From Chitinibacter sp. SCUT-21 (lineage in GTDB: Bacteria; Pseudomonadota; Gammaproteobacteria; Burkholderiales; Chitinibacteraceae): 64,000 nucleotides of DNA. The stretch lies in the NCBI GenBank assembly GCA_041874755.1, contig CP102611.1:1922001-1986000 (forward strand), written 5' to 3'. The notes beneath the pieces are model-generated. The model worked only from the letters and a program-made list of their open reading frames with translations. It was not told the DNA's origin and searched no databases. Of this stretch, positions 46,736 through 55,187 are shown in pieces (position 1 is the first letter of the stretch; each line of letters begins with the position of its first letter). The translations under genes were made by a program, and so were the position numbers.

Positions 46736-47329
46736 TTAGCCTTTGGCTAAAGATTTCAGCGCCATGCGAATCCCGTCGCTCACCGACGCATCCGCAGGCA
46801 GACCTTTCATCGCCATATTGGCTTCGCGCTCGTTATAACCTAGGGCGAGTAGGGCGTTTAGAATATCACTACGATCATCCGGTGTCGTCGCCAACGGCAA
46901 TTCGCCTGGCATGGCCACCAAGCTGCTGGTCGCCAGTTTGCCGCGCAGTTCGAGCACCAAGCGCTCGGCGGTTTTTTTGCCGATGCCGGGTACCGCCGAT
47001 AGGCGTTTGATGTCTTCTGATGCCACCGCCAGCGCCAATTCGTCCGCTGTCATGCCTGATAAAATCGCCAGCGCGATTTTGGCACCAATGCCCGACACTT
47101 TGATCAGCGTGCGAAAGCTATTGCGCTCTTCGCGCGTAGCAAAACCAAACAATAGCTGCGCGTCTTCACGCACGACAAAATGGGTAAAGAGCGTTGTCGT
47201 TTCGCCCAAATGTGGCAGCACATAAAAAGTGCTCATCGGCACGTCGACTTCATAACCGACGCCAGCGACGTCGAGCAGAATTTGCGGCGGTTGTTTTTCG
47301 AGTAATTTGCCAGTGAGACGACCGATCAT
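46736..47329 (-). CDS. ruvA: Holliday-junction-binding protein RuvA
   Basis: 197 residues from ATG 47329 ([12 protein letters not shown]); eight upstream codons in frame are dropped because all RuvA proteins begin MI-[GS]-x-L. OB-fold domain (1-62), two helix-hairpin-helix motifs ([31 protein letters not shown]) and C-terminal RuvB-binding domain (~150-197). It forms the tetramer that holds the junction for RuvB. Confidence 0.96.
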   Translation of the reverse strand: MIGRLTGKLLEKQPPQILLDVAGVGYEVDVPMSTFYVLPHLGETTTLFTHFVVREDAQLLFGFATREERNSFRTLIKVSGIGAKIALAILSGMTADELALAVASEDIKRLSAVPGIGKKTAERLVLELRGKLATSSLVAMPGELPLATTPDDRSDILNALLALGYNEREANMAMKGLPADASVSDGIRMALKSLAKG

Positions 47330-47459
47330 GATAAAACTCGCGGCGAAGGCCAAAGTGAACGAACGTACAGTATAACGGCTTTACGGGGCGAAAATCAAAA
47401 GCGGTGACGCGCAGCGCGGCAATTGGCGCAAGAAGCAAACAGGCGGCAGATACTTGCCT

Positions 47460-47508
47460 ATGTATCTGCATACATACGAATCAAAAATTAATTCACAGGG
47501 CAATACCC
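47460..47508 (-). repeat. 49-bp GGGTAT palindromic element, copy 12
   Basis: First base on the minus strand is the G of the ruvC TAG stop: TAGGGTATTGCC. Far end reads GATACAT. Confidence 0.7.
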
Positions 47509-48029
47509 TAGGCCATCCGCCCACGTTTCATCGACATGCGATACGCCGCGAGTTGTTTGGCTGCGCCGCCCTGATGCTGAGCGTGCGTCAGTGCAACGCC
47601 GAGCGCGTCGGCCGCGTCGGCCTGCGGCACGCCAGACAGACGCAAATGCCGCTGCACCATCAGCCCAACCTGATCTTTATCCGCATGGCCATTACCGACC
47701 ACGGCTTGTTTCACTTGCAGCGCGGTGTAGTCGGTGACTGGCAAGCCCGCGAGTACCAAGGCCGCCACCGCCGCACCGCGCGCTTGGCCGAGCATCAAGG
47801 TGGCAGCTGGGTTGACGTTGACAAAAACTTGTTCGATGGCGGACTCATCGGGCTTATAAGTTGCGACAATCTGCGCAATACCGTCGAGAATAACCTTAAT
47901 CCGCCCCGCCAGCGGACCGCCTTGGGTTTTAATGCAACCCGAAGCCACATAAACGCGATTTTGCCCGACGACATCGATCACGCCAAAACCGGTCGTGCGC
48001 GAGCCGGGGTCGATGCCGAGGATGCGCAT
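47508..48029 (-). CDS. ruvC: Holliday-junction resolvase RuvC
   Basis: 173 residues. RNase-H-fold nuclease with the acidic residues in [15 protein letters not shown] (Asp7), [10 protein letters not shown] (Glu ~66) and [15 protein letters not shown] (Asp pair ~138-141). It cuts four-way junctions delivered by RuvAB. Its ATG overlaps the stop of the upstream TonB-like gene (TAATG). Confidence 0.97.
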   Translation of the reverse strand: MRILGIDPGSRTTGFGVIDVVGQNRVYVASGCIKTQGGPLAGRIKVILDGIAQIVATYKPDESAIEQVFVNVNPAATLMLGQARGAAVAALVLAGLPVTDYTALQVKQAVVGNGHADKDQVGLMVQRHLRLSGVPQADAADALGVALTHAQHQGGAAKQLAAYRMSMKRGRMA

Positions 48030-48901
48030 TATTCTGCCGTTAAAGTTTGGCGCTCAAACGTCCAAGTGCGCGTAATCACCAGCACGGTGGCGGGTTTGCC
48101 CGTGGCATCCATCATATCGGGTGGCAATTTCGAGAAGGGCGCGGACATTTTCAAAATCCGCAGCGCGGCCGCATCAAGCTGCGGGTTGCCCGATGATTTA
48201 TCGATTTGTGAGCTCAGCATGCTGCCATCGGCGCCGATTTCCACCGTGACGCGCAACTGGCCATAGATTTTCTTACCCGTGGCATCGACGGGATAAGTCA
48301 TCGTGCCGACGCGCTCGATTTTTTGGCGCCAGCCGTCCATATACATCGCTACGCTGGTTTGTTTGGCGCGCGCGCCAACAAAGGCTTTACGCGGTTTGCT
48401 TTGGTATTCGTGATTTTGCTTGGCAATTTGCGCGGCCAAGCCAGCGATTTCCTGCTGTTTGCGGATCTGGTCTTTTAAATCTTCCGCGTCCAGCGGCTGG
48501 CCGTCTGGATTTTGCTGTACGTTTTTCACATCGCTAGGCGCTTTTGAATTGGATTTAAGCTGAGTCATCATTTGATTGCTCTGCTCTTCCAATTTTTTGA
48601 GTTTGGATTCGACTTGCTCCAGCTCTAGCTCAGTTTGCTTGGACTTAGCGGGCAGCGCCGATTTCACGCGATGATCGGGCGCATCGGTATTGCCGCCGCC
48701 ATCGAGATCCGCTTGCGCTTCAACTTCGGCATTTTTGGGCCGAGTGGTGGTTTTTTGGTTCACTAAAACGATGTCGAGCGGTTGCTGCGACATAAATTGC
48801 CGCGGATTGGGCAGCACAAATTTAATGCCAAATATGGGAAAGGCGTGCGCAATCAGCGACAAGACCATCGCCGCAGCCATAAAACGTTGCCCCCGATCCA
48901 T
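48029..48901 (-). CDS. TonB/TolA-like energy-transducer family protein
   Basis: 290 residues from ATG 48901, with AGGA eight bases upstream; longer starts lack a signal. Short cytoplasmic N-terminus MDRGQRF, one membrane helix (~8-28), a charged region with coiled coil ([20 protein letters not shown], ~88-107, and [20 protein letters not shown]), then a TonB C-terminal domain (~185-290: [48 protein letters not shown]). The first strand pair is split here for brevity. No ExbBD is adjacent. It is translationally coupled to ruvC, an uncommon pairing. Confidence 0.82.
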   Translation of the reverse strand: MDRGQRFMAAAMVLSLIAHAFPIFGIKFVLPNPRQFMSQQPLDIVLVNQKTTTRPKNAEVEAQADLDGGGNTDAPDHRVKSALPAKSKQTELELEQVESKLKKLEEQSNQMMTQLKSNSKAPSDVKNVQQNPDGQPLDAEDLKDQIRKQQEIAGLAAQIAKQNHEYQSKPRKAFVGARAKQTSVAMYMDGWRQKIERVGTMTYPVDATGKKIYGQLRVTVEIGADGSMLSSQIDKSSGNPQLDAAALRILKMSAPFSKLPPDMMDATGKPATVLVITRTWTFERQTLTAE

Positions 48902-49033
48902 CTTTCGCATCCTAACTATCAAATTGCACAATCGCGCGAGTGTAGCACAGCCGCGATAGAGACTTATCTCGGACACGCGAAAGGGGTGAGGTGGAGTAGA
49001 ATAGAACACACTCTAAGCTTGGAATTGATGATT

Positions 49034-49339
49034 ATGCGCAACACTTTGCTGGTTTTGGCTTTACTCTGTTCTACGTCAGTATTTGCAGCCGACGATGGCG
49101 CTAAAGTGGCGGCCAAATACAATTGCTTAGGCTGTCATGCCGTCGATAAAAAGATTGTAGGCCCGTCTTACCAGGAAGTTGCAAAGCGCTATAAAGGCCA
49201 GAAAGACGCGGAAGCGATGCTAATGGCCGAAGTGCGTAAGGGCTTGCCTGGCGGCAAGTGGGGCAAAATCCCAATGCCTGCGCAACAAATCGAAGATAAA
49301 GATTTACGCATCATTATTCGCTGGGTTTTAGCGCAATAA
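49034..49339 (+). CDS. Periplasmic class I cytochrome c
   Basis: 101 residues from ATG 49034 (MRNTLLVLALLCSTSVFA signal peptide). Heme-binding CLGCH sits near residue 32 and the axial Met in KIPMPAQ near 79, as in c551/c552-type electron carriers. GPSYQEVAKRYKGQ is typical. It shuttles electrons to terminal oxidases or nitrite reductase; partner unknown. An earlier in-frame ATG at 49028 is also possible. Confidence 0.9.
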   Translation: MRNTLLVLALLCSTSVFAADDGAKVAAKYNCLGCHAVDKKIVGPSYQEVAKRYKGQKDAEAMLMAEVRKGLPGGKWGKIPMPAQQIEDKDLRIIIRWVLAQ

Positions 49340-49351
49340 GACGCTAGATTT

Positions 49352-49376
49352 AATACGATTGTCACGCAACCGTATT
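49352..49376. promoter_or_regulatory. AATACG..CGTATT inverted repeat upstream of dksA
   Basis: Two exact six-base half-sites 13 bp apart, 90-115 bp before the dksA start, followed by TGCATTGCA at 49376-49384. Could be an operator or the end of the cytochrome transcript; no regulator can be named. Confidence 0.25.
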
Positions 49377-49464
49377 GCATTGCACGGCGTAGTTGATTAA
49401 GCTGCGTGCCCTATTAGGTTGCTTATTTTGTAAGCGATCAACATTGTCAAAAGCGAGAACAACC

Positions 49465-49881
49465 ATGGCAAAACTCACGGAACAAGACATCCGGGACTGG
49501 AATGGCCCCGAAGATGACTATATGAACGCGGATCACCTCGAGTTCTTCCGCGAGCGTCTAATTCAAATGAAGGCCGAGTTGGTCGCTAACGCGAGCCAAA
49601 CGACCAGCCATTTGCAAGAGCAAGAAGCAACGCCAGATCCTGCTGACCGCGCCACACTGGAAGAAGAGTACGCGCTCGAATTGCGCACGCGCGATCGCGA
49701 ACGCAAGCTATTACTGAAGATCGACTCTACTTTGCGCAAAATCGCCGAAGAAAACTACGGTTACTGTGAAGACACTGGCGAGCCAATTGGCCTGCAACGT
49801 CTGCTTGCGCGCCCAACGGCTTCTTTGTCGCTGGAAGCGCAAGAACGTCGCGAACGCCAGAAAAAACAGTACGCAGACTAA
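49465..49881 (+). CDS. dksA: RNA-polymerase-binding factor DksA, zinc-finger Cys mostly lost
   Basis: 138 residues from ATG 49465. Coiled-coil domain with the tip Asp/Ala region PDPADRATLEEEYALELRTRDRE (split: DPADRA is the tip) and the C-terminal globular part YGYCEDTGEPIGLQRLLARP. Canonical DksA has four zinc Cys; here only one (in CEDT) remains, and the second pair is replaced by LSLEA. Such Cys-poor DksA forms exist in alphaproteobacteria and as zinc-independent DksA2 paralogues. It should still bind the polymerase secondary channel with ppGpp. A Fur-family gene follows 11 bp downstream. Confidence 0.93.
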   Translation: MAKLTEQDIRDWNGPEDDYMNADHLEFFRERLIQMKAELVANASQTTSHLQEQEATPDPADRATLEEEYALELRTRDRERKLLLKIDSTLRKIAEENYGYCEDTGEPIGLQRLLARPTASLSLEAQERRERQKKQYAD

Positions 49882-49892
49882 TCTGCGCTGGC

Positions 49893-50327
49893 ATGGATCA
49901 CACGCACCAAGCTGATCAAGCCATCCGCGCCGCTGCGCGGGACTTAATCGCCAAAACCCGCGCTCGCGTTACGCCGGCGCGGGTTGATATTTTGGCGACC
50001 CTATTGGGCGCACAACGCCCGCTGTCGCACCTTGATATCCAAGAATTACTCGAACCCAGTCTTGATCGAGTTACCGTTTATCGGGTCCTCGATTGGCTCA
50101 CCGCTGAAAATTTGGCGCACAAATTATCTGGCGACGATCGTGTATGGCGCTTTTCAGCTGCCAAAGCACCGCATCACCACGCGCATTTTCATTGCCAACA
50201 GTGTGGCCGCTTTTATTGCCTTGAAGACGTTAAAACCGACTTGCCCGTTGCCTTACCAAAGCAATTTGTCGCCGAAAGCGTCGAAATCACGGTAAAAGGC
50301 GTTTGTGCCGCGTGTAAATCGCTTTAA
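49893..50327 (+). CDS. Fur-family regulator, probably Zur
   Basis: 144 residues. Winged helix with TPARVDILATLLGAQRPLSH (27-46) and DRVTVYRVLDWL recognition helix, then a dimerisation/metal domain with HHHAHFHCQQCGRFYCLED and CAAC, giving two CxxC structural-zinc pairs. The early His-rich loop and overall length fit Zur better than Fur. It is 11 bp downstream of the zinc-free-type DksA and about 3 kb from a COG0523 metallochaperone, both typical Zur targets. Ribosome-binding site is weak, suggesting coupling to dksA. Confidence 0.85.
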   Translation: MDHTHQADQAIRAAARDLIAKTRARVTPARVDILATLLGAQRPLSHLDIQELLEPSLDRVTVYRVLDWLTAENLAHKLSGDDRVWRFSAAKAPHHHAHFHCQQCGRFYCLEDVKTDLPVALPKQFVAESVEITVKGVCAACKSL

Positions 50328-50459
50328 TTTCACCTAAAAATCGTTCGCATTGCGCTTTTTGCCCGTGCTCGCTTGCCGCCAAGCGCTTTAGACGCTACTC
50401 TCTTCTCTTTGATGAATATACAGGCAATCTCTGATTGCACTTAGCCTGCAGGGAAGATC

Positions 50460-51530
50460 ATGCACTACCAAACCGACGACGTACGCATCCGCGAAATTAA
50501 GGAATTATTGCCACCTGTGGCGGTGATTGAGAAATATCCAGTGAATGAAACGGCGTCGACTTCAGTGTTTGAGACGCGCCAAGCGATTCACCAAATGCTG
50601 GTTGGCAATGATGACCGCATGCTCGTGATCATCGGCCCCTGTTCGATTCATGATCCAAAATCAGCGCTTGAATACGGTGAACGCCTGCTGCCGCTGCGCG
50701 AAAAATACAAAGATCAGCTCGAAATCGTGATGCGCGTGTACTTTGAAAAACCACGTACCACCGTGGGTTGGAAAGGTCTCATCAACGATCCATTCCTCAA
50801 CGGCAGCTTTAATATCAACGAAGGCCTACGCATCGCACGTAAATTGCTGGTTGATTTGAACAACACCGGCATGCCAACGGCTGGCGAGTTCCTCGATATG
50901 ATCACGCCACAATACGTAGCGGATTTGATGAGCTGGGGCGCGATTGGCGCGCGCACGACTGAATCACAAGTTCACCGCGAGTTGGCATCGGGCTTGTCTT
51001 GCCCAGTCGGCTTTAAAAACGGCACCGACGGCAATCTGAAAATCGCGTTTGATGCGATTAAATCGGCGGGTCAGCCACACCACTTTTTATCAGTGACCAA
51101 ATACGGTCACTCTGCGATTGTTGCCACTGGCGGCAACCCAGATTGCCACGTGATTTTGCGCGGCGGCAAAGAGCCAAACTACGACGAAACCCACGTTCGT
51201 GCGGCAACGGCTGATTTGGCTGCAGCAGGTTTGGCGAAGAAAATCATGATCGACTTTAGCCACGCCAACAGCCGCAAAGATTACCGTCGCCAGATGGAAG
51301 TGTGCGCCGATACGTGTGCGCAAGTCTCAGCCGGTAACGATGCGATCTTCGGCGTCATGGTAGAAAGCCACTTGGTAGAAGGCCGTCAGGACGACGGTGC
51401 GGGCAAAGAATTGTGCTATGGCCAATCGATTACCGACGCGTGCATCGGCTGGGAAGCGACTGAAAAACTGTTGGCTGATTTAGCCAACGCCGTTGCAACT
51501 CGCCGTGCTTTGGCCAAAGTAGAGCAGTAA
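50460..51530 (+). CDS. aroG: 3-deoxy-7-phosphoheptulonate (DAHP) synthase, class I
   Basis: 356 residues, the E. coli AroG/F/H type. TIM barrel with LVIIGPCSIHDPKSALEYGE (Cys metal ligand), MRVYFEKPRTTVGWKGLIND, GARTTESQVHRELASGLSCP and the DFSHANSRKD metal His. It condenses PEP and erythrose-4-phosphate at the head of the shikimate pathway. The N-terminal extension typical of feedback-sensitive enzymes is present; which amino acid inhibits cannot be told. GGGAAGATC precedes the start. Confidence 0.95.
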   Translation: MHYQTDDVRIREIKELLPPVAVIEKYPVNETASTSVFETRQAIHQMLVGNDDRMLVIIGPCSIHDPKSALEYGERLLPLREKYKDQLEIVMRVYFEKPRTTVGWKGLINDPFLNGSFNINEGLRIARKLLVDLNNTGMPTAGEFLDMITPQYVADLMSWGAIGARTTESQVHRELASGLSCPVGFKNGTDGNLKIAFDAIKSAGQPHHFLSVTKYGHSAIVATGGNPDCHVILRGGKEPNYDETHVRAATADLAAAGLAKKIMIDFSHANSRKDYRRQMEVCADTCAQVSAGNDAIFGVMVESHLVEGRQDDGAGKELCYGQSITDACIGWEATEKLLADLANAVATRRALAKVEQ

Positions 51531-51540
51531 TTATTCACCT

Positions 51541-51589
51541 GGGTATTGCCTGCTAAATCAATGCCATATTGATCTAGCAAGCAATACCC
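51541..51589. repeat. 49-bp GGGTAT palindromic element, copy 13 (best hairpin)
   Basis: GGGTATTGC/GCAATACCC, TGCTA/TAGCA and ATCAAT/ATTGAT pair in order around a GCCAT loop, giving an almost complete hairpin. Lies between convergent aroG (10 nt after its stop) and cheD, sharing the last base of the cheD TAG. Confidence 0.85.
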
Positions 51590-52230
51590 TAATCAAAGAA
51601 ATCAATCCGCGGTTTCTGCTGTTGCCGCACCAGTTTTTCCGCAAAGCGCTGCTCTTCTTGCGCCAACTGCCGCGCCTTGGGCAATTTGGCCTCTATCCGT
51701 CGACAATACACATCCCCCTTAACTGGCTCAAAAATCACTTTACGCGCCCAATTGCCACCCCAATCTACGGCGGTGAGTGGGATATGCTCAGCCTGCAGCC
51801 ACGACTGAGTAAACTCGATATTTTTTTGCCCCATTCCAACCATATTATCCAGCCCAAGCATATCGCCACCACCAAAAGCTTTGGCCACTATCCGGCGCTT
51901 GGCTGCGCCGGCTTTCATCATCTCGTTCACCAGCACCTCCATAGAGGCTAACCCAGAAAAATAGCCCTCTTGGTCATCACGACTGTGGCGTAGCGGTACT
52001 AGAAAATGATTCATGCCAATTAATTTGAGTTGCGGATCAAATAAGCAAACCGCGATGCAGGAGCCCAGCACGGTTTTAATCGGATGATGATGATGCACGG
52101 CCACTTCACCCGCCATAATATTATGGGCCTGCATTTCAAGATGGTGGGGGTGTAGGCTAGAGCACTCGGTTTCAATCACCTGATGAGTGATTTTCTCTTC
52201 GATGTGTAGCCAAGCTGGTGTCGCGGTCAT
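51589..52230 (-). CDS. cheD: Chemoreceptor glutamine deamidase CheD
   Basis: 213 residues. Core domain has the nucleophile Cys in VLGSCIAVCLFD (~58), His in MNHFLVP (~74) and FGGGDML, with Thr/Ser-containing MGQKNIEF later. It deamidates Gln in chemoreceptor methylation regions. A ~30-residue basic C-terminal tail (RQLAQEEQRFAEKLVRQQQK) and the HHHHP run before the active site are unusual. No other che gene is in the window, although three chemoreceptors are at 8-17 kb. Confidence 0.93.
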   Translation of the reverse strand: MTATPAWLHIEEKITHQVIETECSSLHPHHLEMQAHNIMAGEVAVHHHHPIKTVLGSCIAVCLFDPQLKLIGMNHFLVPLRHSRDDQEGYFSGLASMEVLVNEMMKAGAAKRRIVAKAFGGGDMLGLDNMVGMGQKNIEFTQSWLQAEHIPLTAVDWGGNWARKVIFEPVKGDVYCRRIEAKLPKARQLAQEEQRFAEKLVRQQQKPRIDFFD

Positions 52231-52493
52231 AGGGCATACAGCACAATTTGAATACTTTTAAACTTAGCCTGCTTAGCGCTTTTTCGCGCTGTTTTTTTCA
52301 GCAAAAATCTTACATCAACCTCAAACAGACAATATCGTTCATAATCATTTAAAACTCTTTAATTGAGCTTAAAAACAGTGATTTCACGCTATTTTTTATC
52401 ACTAAAAACTTCTTTTTTATAACAAAATAGCAAAGCTAATAGACAGCTTAATGATAGACATTTAATCTTTTTCCCTTTTTGGTCAGCACTTTC
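52231..52493. other. AT-rich divergent promoter region
   Basis: Lies between cheD and the broken DUF2459 gene. It is very AT-rich (many A/T runs, 52300-52450) and should hold the cheD promoter. No repeat or RNA gene recognised. Confidence 0.4.
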
Positions 52494-53120
52494 GTGCCTT
52501 TATTTCGACTCATTGGCTGCATTATTGCCCTTTGCGCAAGCGCCCAGCTCTCCGCCAGCGAAACGCAGCACAGCATTTATGTCATCAATAACGGCTGACA
52601 CACGGGCTTAATTGTGCCGGCAGCGCCACTGCAGCAGCAATTTCCAGCACTAAAATCGCGCTTTCCAAATACACCGAATTTTGAAATTGGTTGGGGCGAT
52701 AAAGGCTTTTATCAGGCGAGCGACATAACGGCGGGGATTGTATTGAAAGCCGTCTTTGGTTTATCCGGCTCGATCATGCACATTTTTGCCGTACCAAATA
52801 CACCTAGAGCGTATTTCCCTGAAAACCAGATGAAACAACTCTGCTTGAGCAATACCCAGCTAGAGCAATTGAATTCGGCAATTATCGATAGCATGGCGCT
52901 GAGCGCGAGCCATGATGTCCAAGCCCTAGGCAAAGGACTATACGGCGATAGCGAATTTTTCGCCGCGCAAGGCGCTTATCATGTGCTAAATACGTGCAAC
53001 ACTTGGACGGCGCAGCGCCTAAAACGCGCCGGATTCGCCATCCAGCCACGTTTTAAGCTATCGGCAAGTAGCGTAATGGACGCGATTGCCGATTTACCCG
53101 AGCACTGCACCAGCGAATAG
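52494..53120 (+). pseudogene. DUF2459 (TIGR02117) secreted protein, interrupted by an in-frame TGA
   Basis: A GTG at 52494 opens a frame with signal peptide (MPLFRLIGCIIALCASAQLSA) and reads SIYVINNG, then TGA at 52596-52598, then HTGLIVPAAPLQQQF and the whole remaining DUF2459 domain (FEIGWGDKGFYQA, SIMHIFAVPNTP, LYGDSEFFAAQGAYHVLNTCNTWTA). DUF2459 proteins carry N-H-G-W-H-T-G here, so the stop replaces the conserved Trp (TGG to TGA). Downstream the frame is undamaged, so the mutation is recent or a base-calling error. A GTG at 52614 could restart translation but would lose the signal peptide. Confidence 0.8.
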
Positions 53121-53128
53121 GGCAGCCA

Positions 53129-54340
53129 TTAAGCGGGAACCGCCTCTTCCTGATCAGCCGCCACACCCCACACCGGGAATGGGTCAGGCAGGTTGCCCCA
53201 ATTTTTTGCCGCCAATTCTGCATCGGTCAGCAAACAAGCATTCAGTCGTGATTTGAGCTGATCTTCGTCCATTTCTATACCAATAAACACGATTTGCTGC
53301 TTACGGTCGCCAAAATCATCGTTCCAGCCATCGGCAATTGCGTCGAGCGATTCGTCGTCTTTCGGCCAATGCTCCTGTGGCACGCTGGCCCACCAATATC
53401 CGCCCGCGCCATGGCGGCAAGCGCCACCAGCTTGCGACCAGCTACCGGCAAAGCTTGGGCGGCTGGCCAGCCAAAAAAAGCCTTTCGAGCGCAATACGCC
53501 TTCCCATTCGCTATGGATTAAATCCCAAAACCGTTGTGGATGCAGCGGCTTGCGCGCATTCCAGACAAAGCTAGAAATCCCATATTCTTCGGTTTCCGGC
53601 ACATGCTCGCCGCGCATTTCCGCCAACCAGCCCGGCGCATTGGCCGCTTCGTCCAAATCAAAGCGCCCAGTGCCCAAGATTGCATTCAGTGGCACTTGGC
53701 CATTTTCGGCAACCAGCTGTACCGCACGCGGGTTCAGCGCGGCCAAAATGCTTTGCAATTGCGCCAATTGATCTGCGCTCACCAAATCAGGCTTGCTGAT
53801 TACTAGCACGTCGCAAAATTCAATTTGCTCGACCAATAGATCAACCACCGTTCGGTCGTCATCCTCGCCCGCAGTCTCGCCGCGCTCGGCCAGCAGATCG
53901 CCGCCCGCGTAATCGCGCAAGAAGTTAAACGCGTCGACCACCGTCACCATGGTATCGAGCTGCGCCAAATCGGAAAGCGATTGCCCGCTTTCGTCGCGGA
54001 AGGTAAAGGTTTCGGCCACCGGCAATGGCTCGGCAATGCCGGTGGATTCGATCAGCAAATAATCAAAGCGATTTTCTTTGGCCAAACGCGCCACTTCTTC
54101 GAGCAAATCTTCGCGCAAAGTACAGCAAATACACCCATTGCTCATCTCGACCAAACGCTCTTCACCCCGCGCAAAACCACCCTGATGGATCAGCTCGCCA
54201 TCGATATTCACATCGGATAAGTCGTTGACGATCACCGCTACGCGCAAGCCATCGCGGTTTTTCAGCACATGGTTCATCAACGTCGTTTTGCCTACGCCCA
54301 AAAAACCCGATAACACAGTCACTGGCAGTTTTTTGCTCAT
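53129..54340 (-). CDS. COG0523 GTPase, putative zinc metallochaperone
   Basis: 403 residues. CobW/YjiA-type GTPase: Walker A SGFLGVGKTTL (11-21), metal-binding CxCC in NGCICCTL (70-73), ESTGIAEPLP, and SKPDL guanine motif. The C-terminal CobW_C domain (~245-390) contains RKPLHPQRFWDLI. The ZigA/ZagA-type length and an acidic insert (GETAGEDDDRT) fit a Zur-regulated zinc allocation factor. A complex GTTGC/GCAAC operator lies 36-65 bp upstream, and a terminator separates it from azoR. Confidence 0.9.
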   Translation of the reverse strand: MSKKLPVTVLSGFLGVGKTTLMNHVLKNRDGLRVAVIVNDLSDVNIDGELIHQGGFARGEERLVEMSNGCICCTLREDLLEEVARLAKENRFDYLLIESTGIAEPLPVAETFTFRDESGQSLSDLAQLDTMVTVVDAFNFLRDYAGGDLLAERGETAGEDDDRTVVDLLVEQIEFCDVLVISKPDLVSADQLAQLQSILAALNPRAVQLVAENGQVPLNAILGTGRFDLDEAANAPGWLAEMRGEHVPETEEYGISSFVWNARKPLHPQRFWDLIHSEWEGVLRSKGFFWLASRPSFAGSWSQAGGACRHGAGGYWWASVPQEHWPKDDESLDAIADGWNDDFGDRKQQIVFIGIEMDEDQLKSRLNACLLTDAELAAKNWGNLPDPFPVWGVAADQEEAVPA

Positions 54341-54375
54341 TTGCTGCTCCAGCCAAAAAAGCGAAGCATAACTTT

Positions 54376-54405
54376 ATGCAACAGGGTTGCGCAACTATGT
54401 TGCAT
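54376..54405. promoter_or_regulatory. Nested inverted repeat, likely metal-regulator operator
   Basis: ATGCAACA (54376-54383) and TGTTGCAT (54398-54405) are exact inverted repeats, and GTTGCGCAAC (54386-54395) is a perfect palindrome between them. Sits just upstream of the COG0523 gene. By gene type a Zur site is the first guess, though the sequence is not the classic enterobacterial Zur box. Confidence 0.5.
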
Positions 54406-54411
54406 TTAAAC

Positions 54412-54453
54412 GCAAAAAAAGCGCCTAATTTTTAACTACAATTAGGCACTTTT
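54412..54453 (-). terminator. Terminator after azoR
   Basis: On the minus strand AGTGCCTAATT..AATTAGGCGCT then TTTTTTT, 39 bp past the azoR stop. Confidence 0.85.
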
Positions 54454-54491
54454 AATCACATTAAAATACTATTTATTAATTTTTAACCTCA

Positions 54492-55094
54492 TTAAGCGGC
54501 AAGATCGCTCATTTTTTCTCTCGCAGCTGCCAGCGCCGGATCGCGCACTGCCGGCCCCATCGCCAAGCCTTCTGCCGCAATCACGCGAATATCGCTAATC
54601 CCCAAAAAGCCGAGCAAGACACGTAGATAATCAATATGGCCAATACCCGTAGCGGTACCCGCATGCTGACCACCGGCGGTGGCAACGATCACTGCGCGCT
54701 TACCACCGGCCAAACCTTCTGGGCCATTGGCGCCATATTTAAATGTAACGCCAGCGACCGAAATCATATCGATCCATGCTTTGAGCTGGCTAGGAATCGA
54801 AAAGTTATACATCGGCGCGCCTATCACCAGCACGTCTGCCGCCAAAAACTCGGCCAGCACCGCGTCGGCAATACCCACCTGAAATGCTTGCTGTGCGTTG
54901 CGTTGCTCGGCAGGCGTGTTTTTTGCCGCTAGCAGCGAGCCATTGAGCGCAATCATGTCTTCGCTCGCCACGTCGCGGTACACCACATTCACTGCTGGCT
55001 CGGCCAAACGAATGCTTTCGACCACTTCTTTGCCCAATTGGCGCGAAACAGAGTGTTCACCCAAGATGCTGGAATCGATATGCAGTAAGTTCAT
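54492..55094 (-). CDS. azoR: FMN-dependent NADH azoreductase
   Basis: 200 residues from ATG 55094 with AAGGA upstream; 17 in-frame codons before it are dropped. Flavodoxin-like fold with MNLLHIDSSILGEHSVSR phosphate loop, PMYNFSIPSQLKAWID and the ATAGGQHAGT segment, all typical of AzoR. A two-electron flavin reductase of quinones and azo dyes, probably protective against thiol stress. Divergent from a LysR regulator 93 bp away, which very likely controls it. Confidence 0.95.
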   Translation of the reverse strand: MNLLHIDSSILGEHSVSRQLGKEVVESIRLAEPAVNVVYRDVASEDMIALNGSLLAAKNTPAEQRNAQQAFQVGIADAVLAEFLAADVLVIGAPMYNFSIPSQLKAWIDMISVAGVTFKYGANGPEGLAGGKRAVIVATAGGQHAGTATGIGHIDYLRVLLGFLGISDIRVIAAEGLAMGPAVRDPALAAAREKMSDLAA

Positions 55095-55187
55095 GATGCT
55101 GTCCTTGTTCAATGTTTGGATGAACACATCGTATATTTGGCGCAAAATAGCGACTAGACTGCAAAAATAGGAAGGATTGTTCTATCC

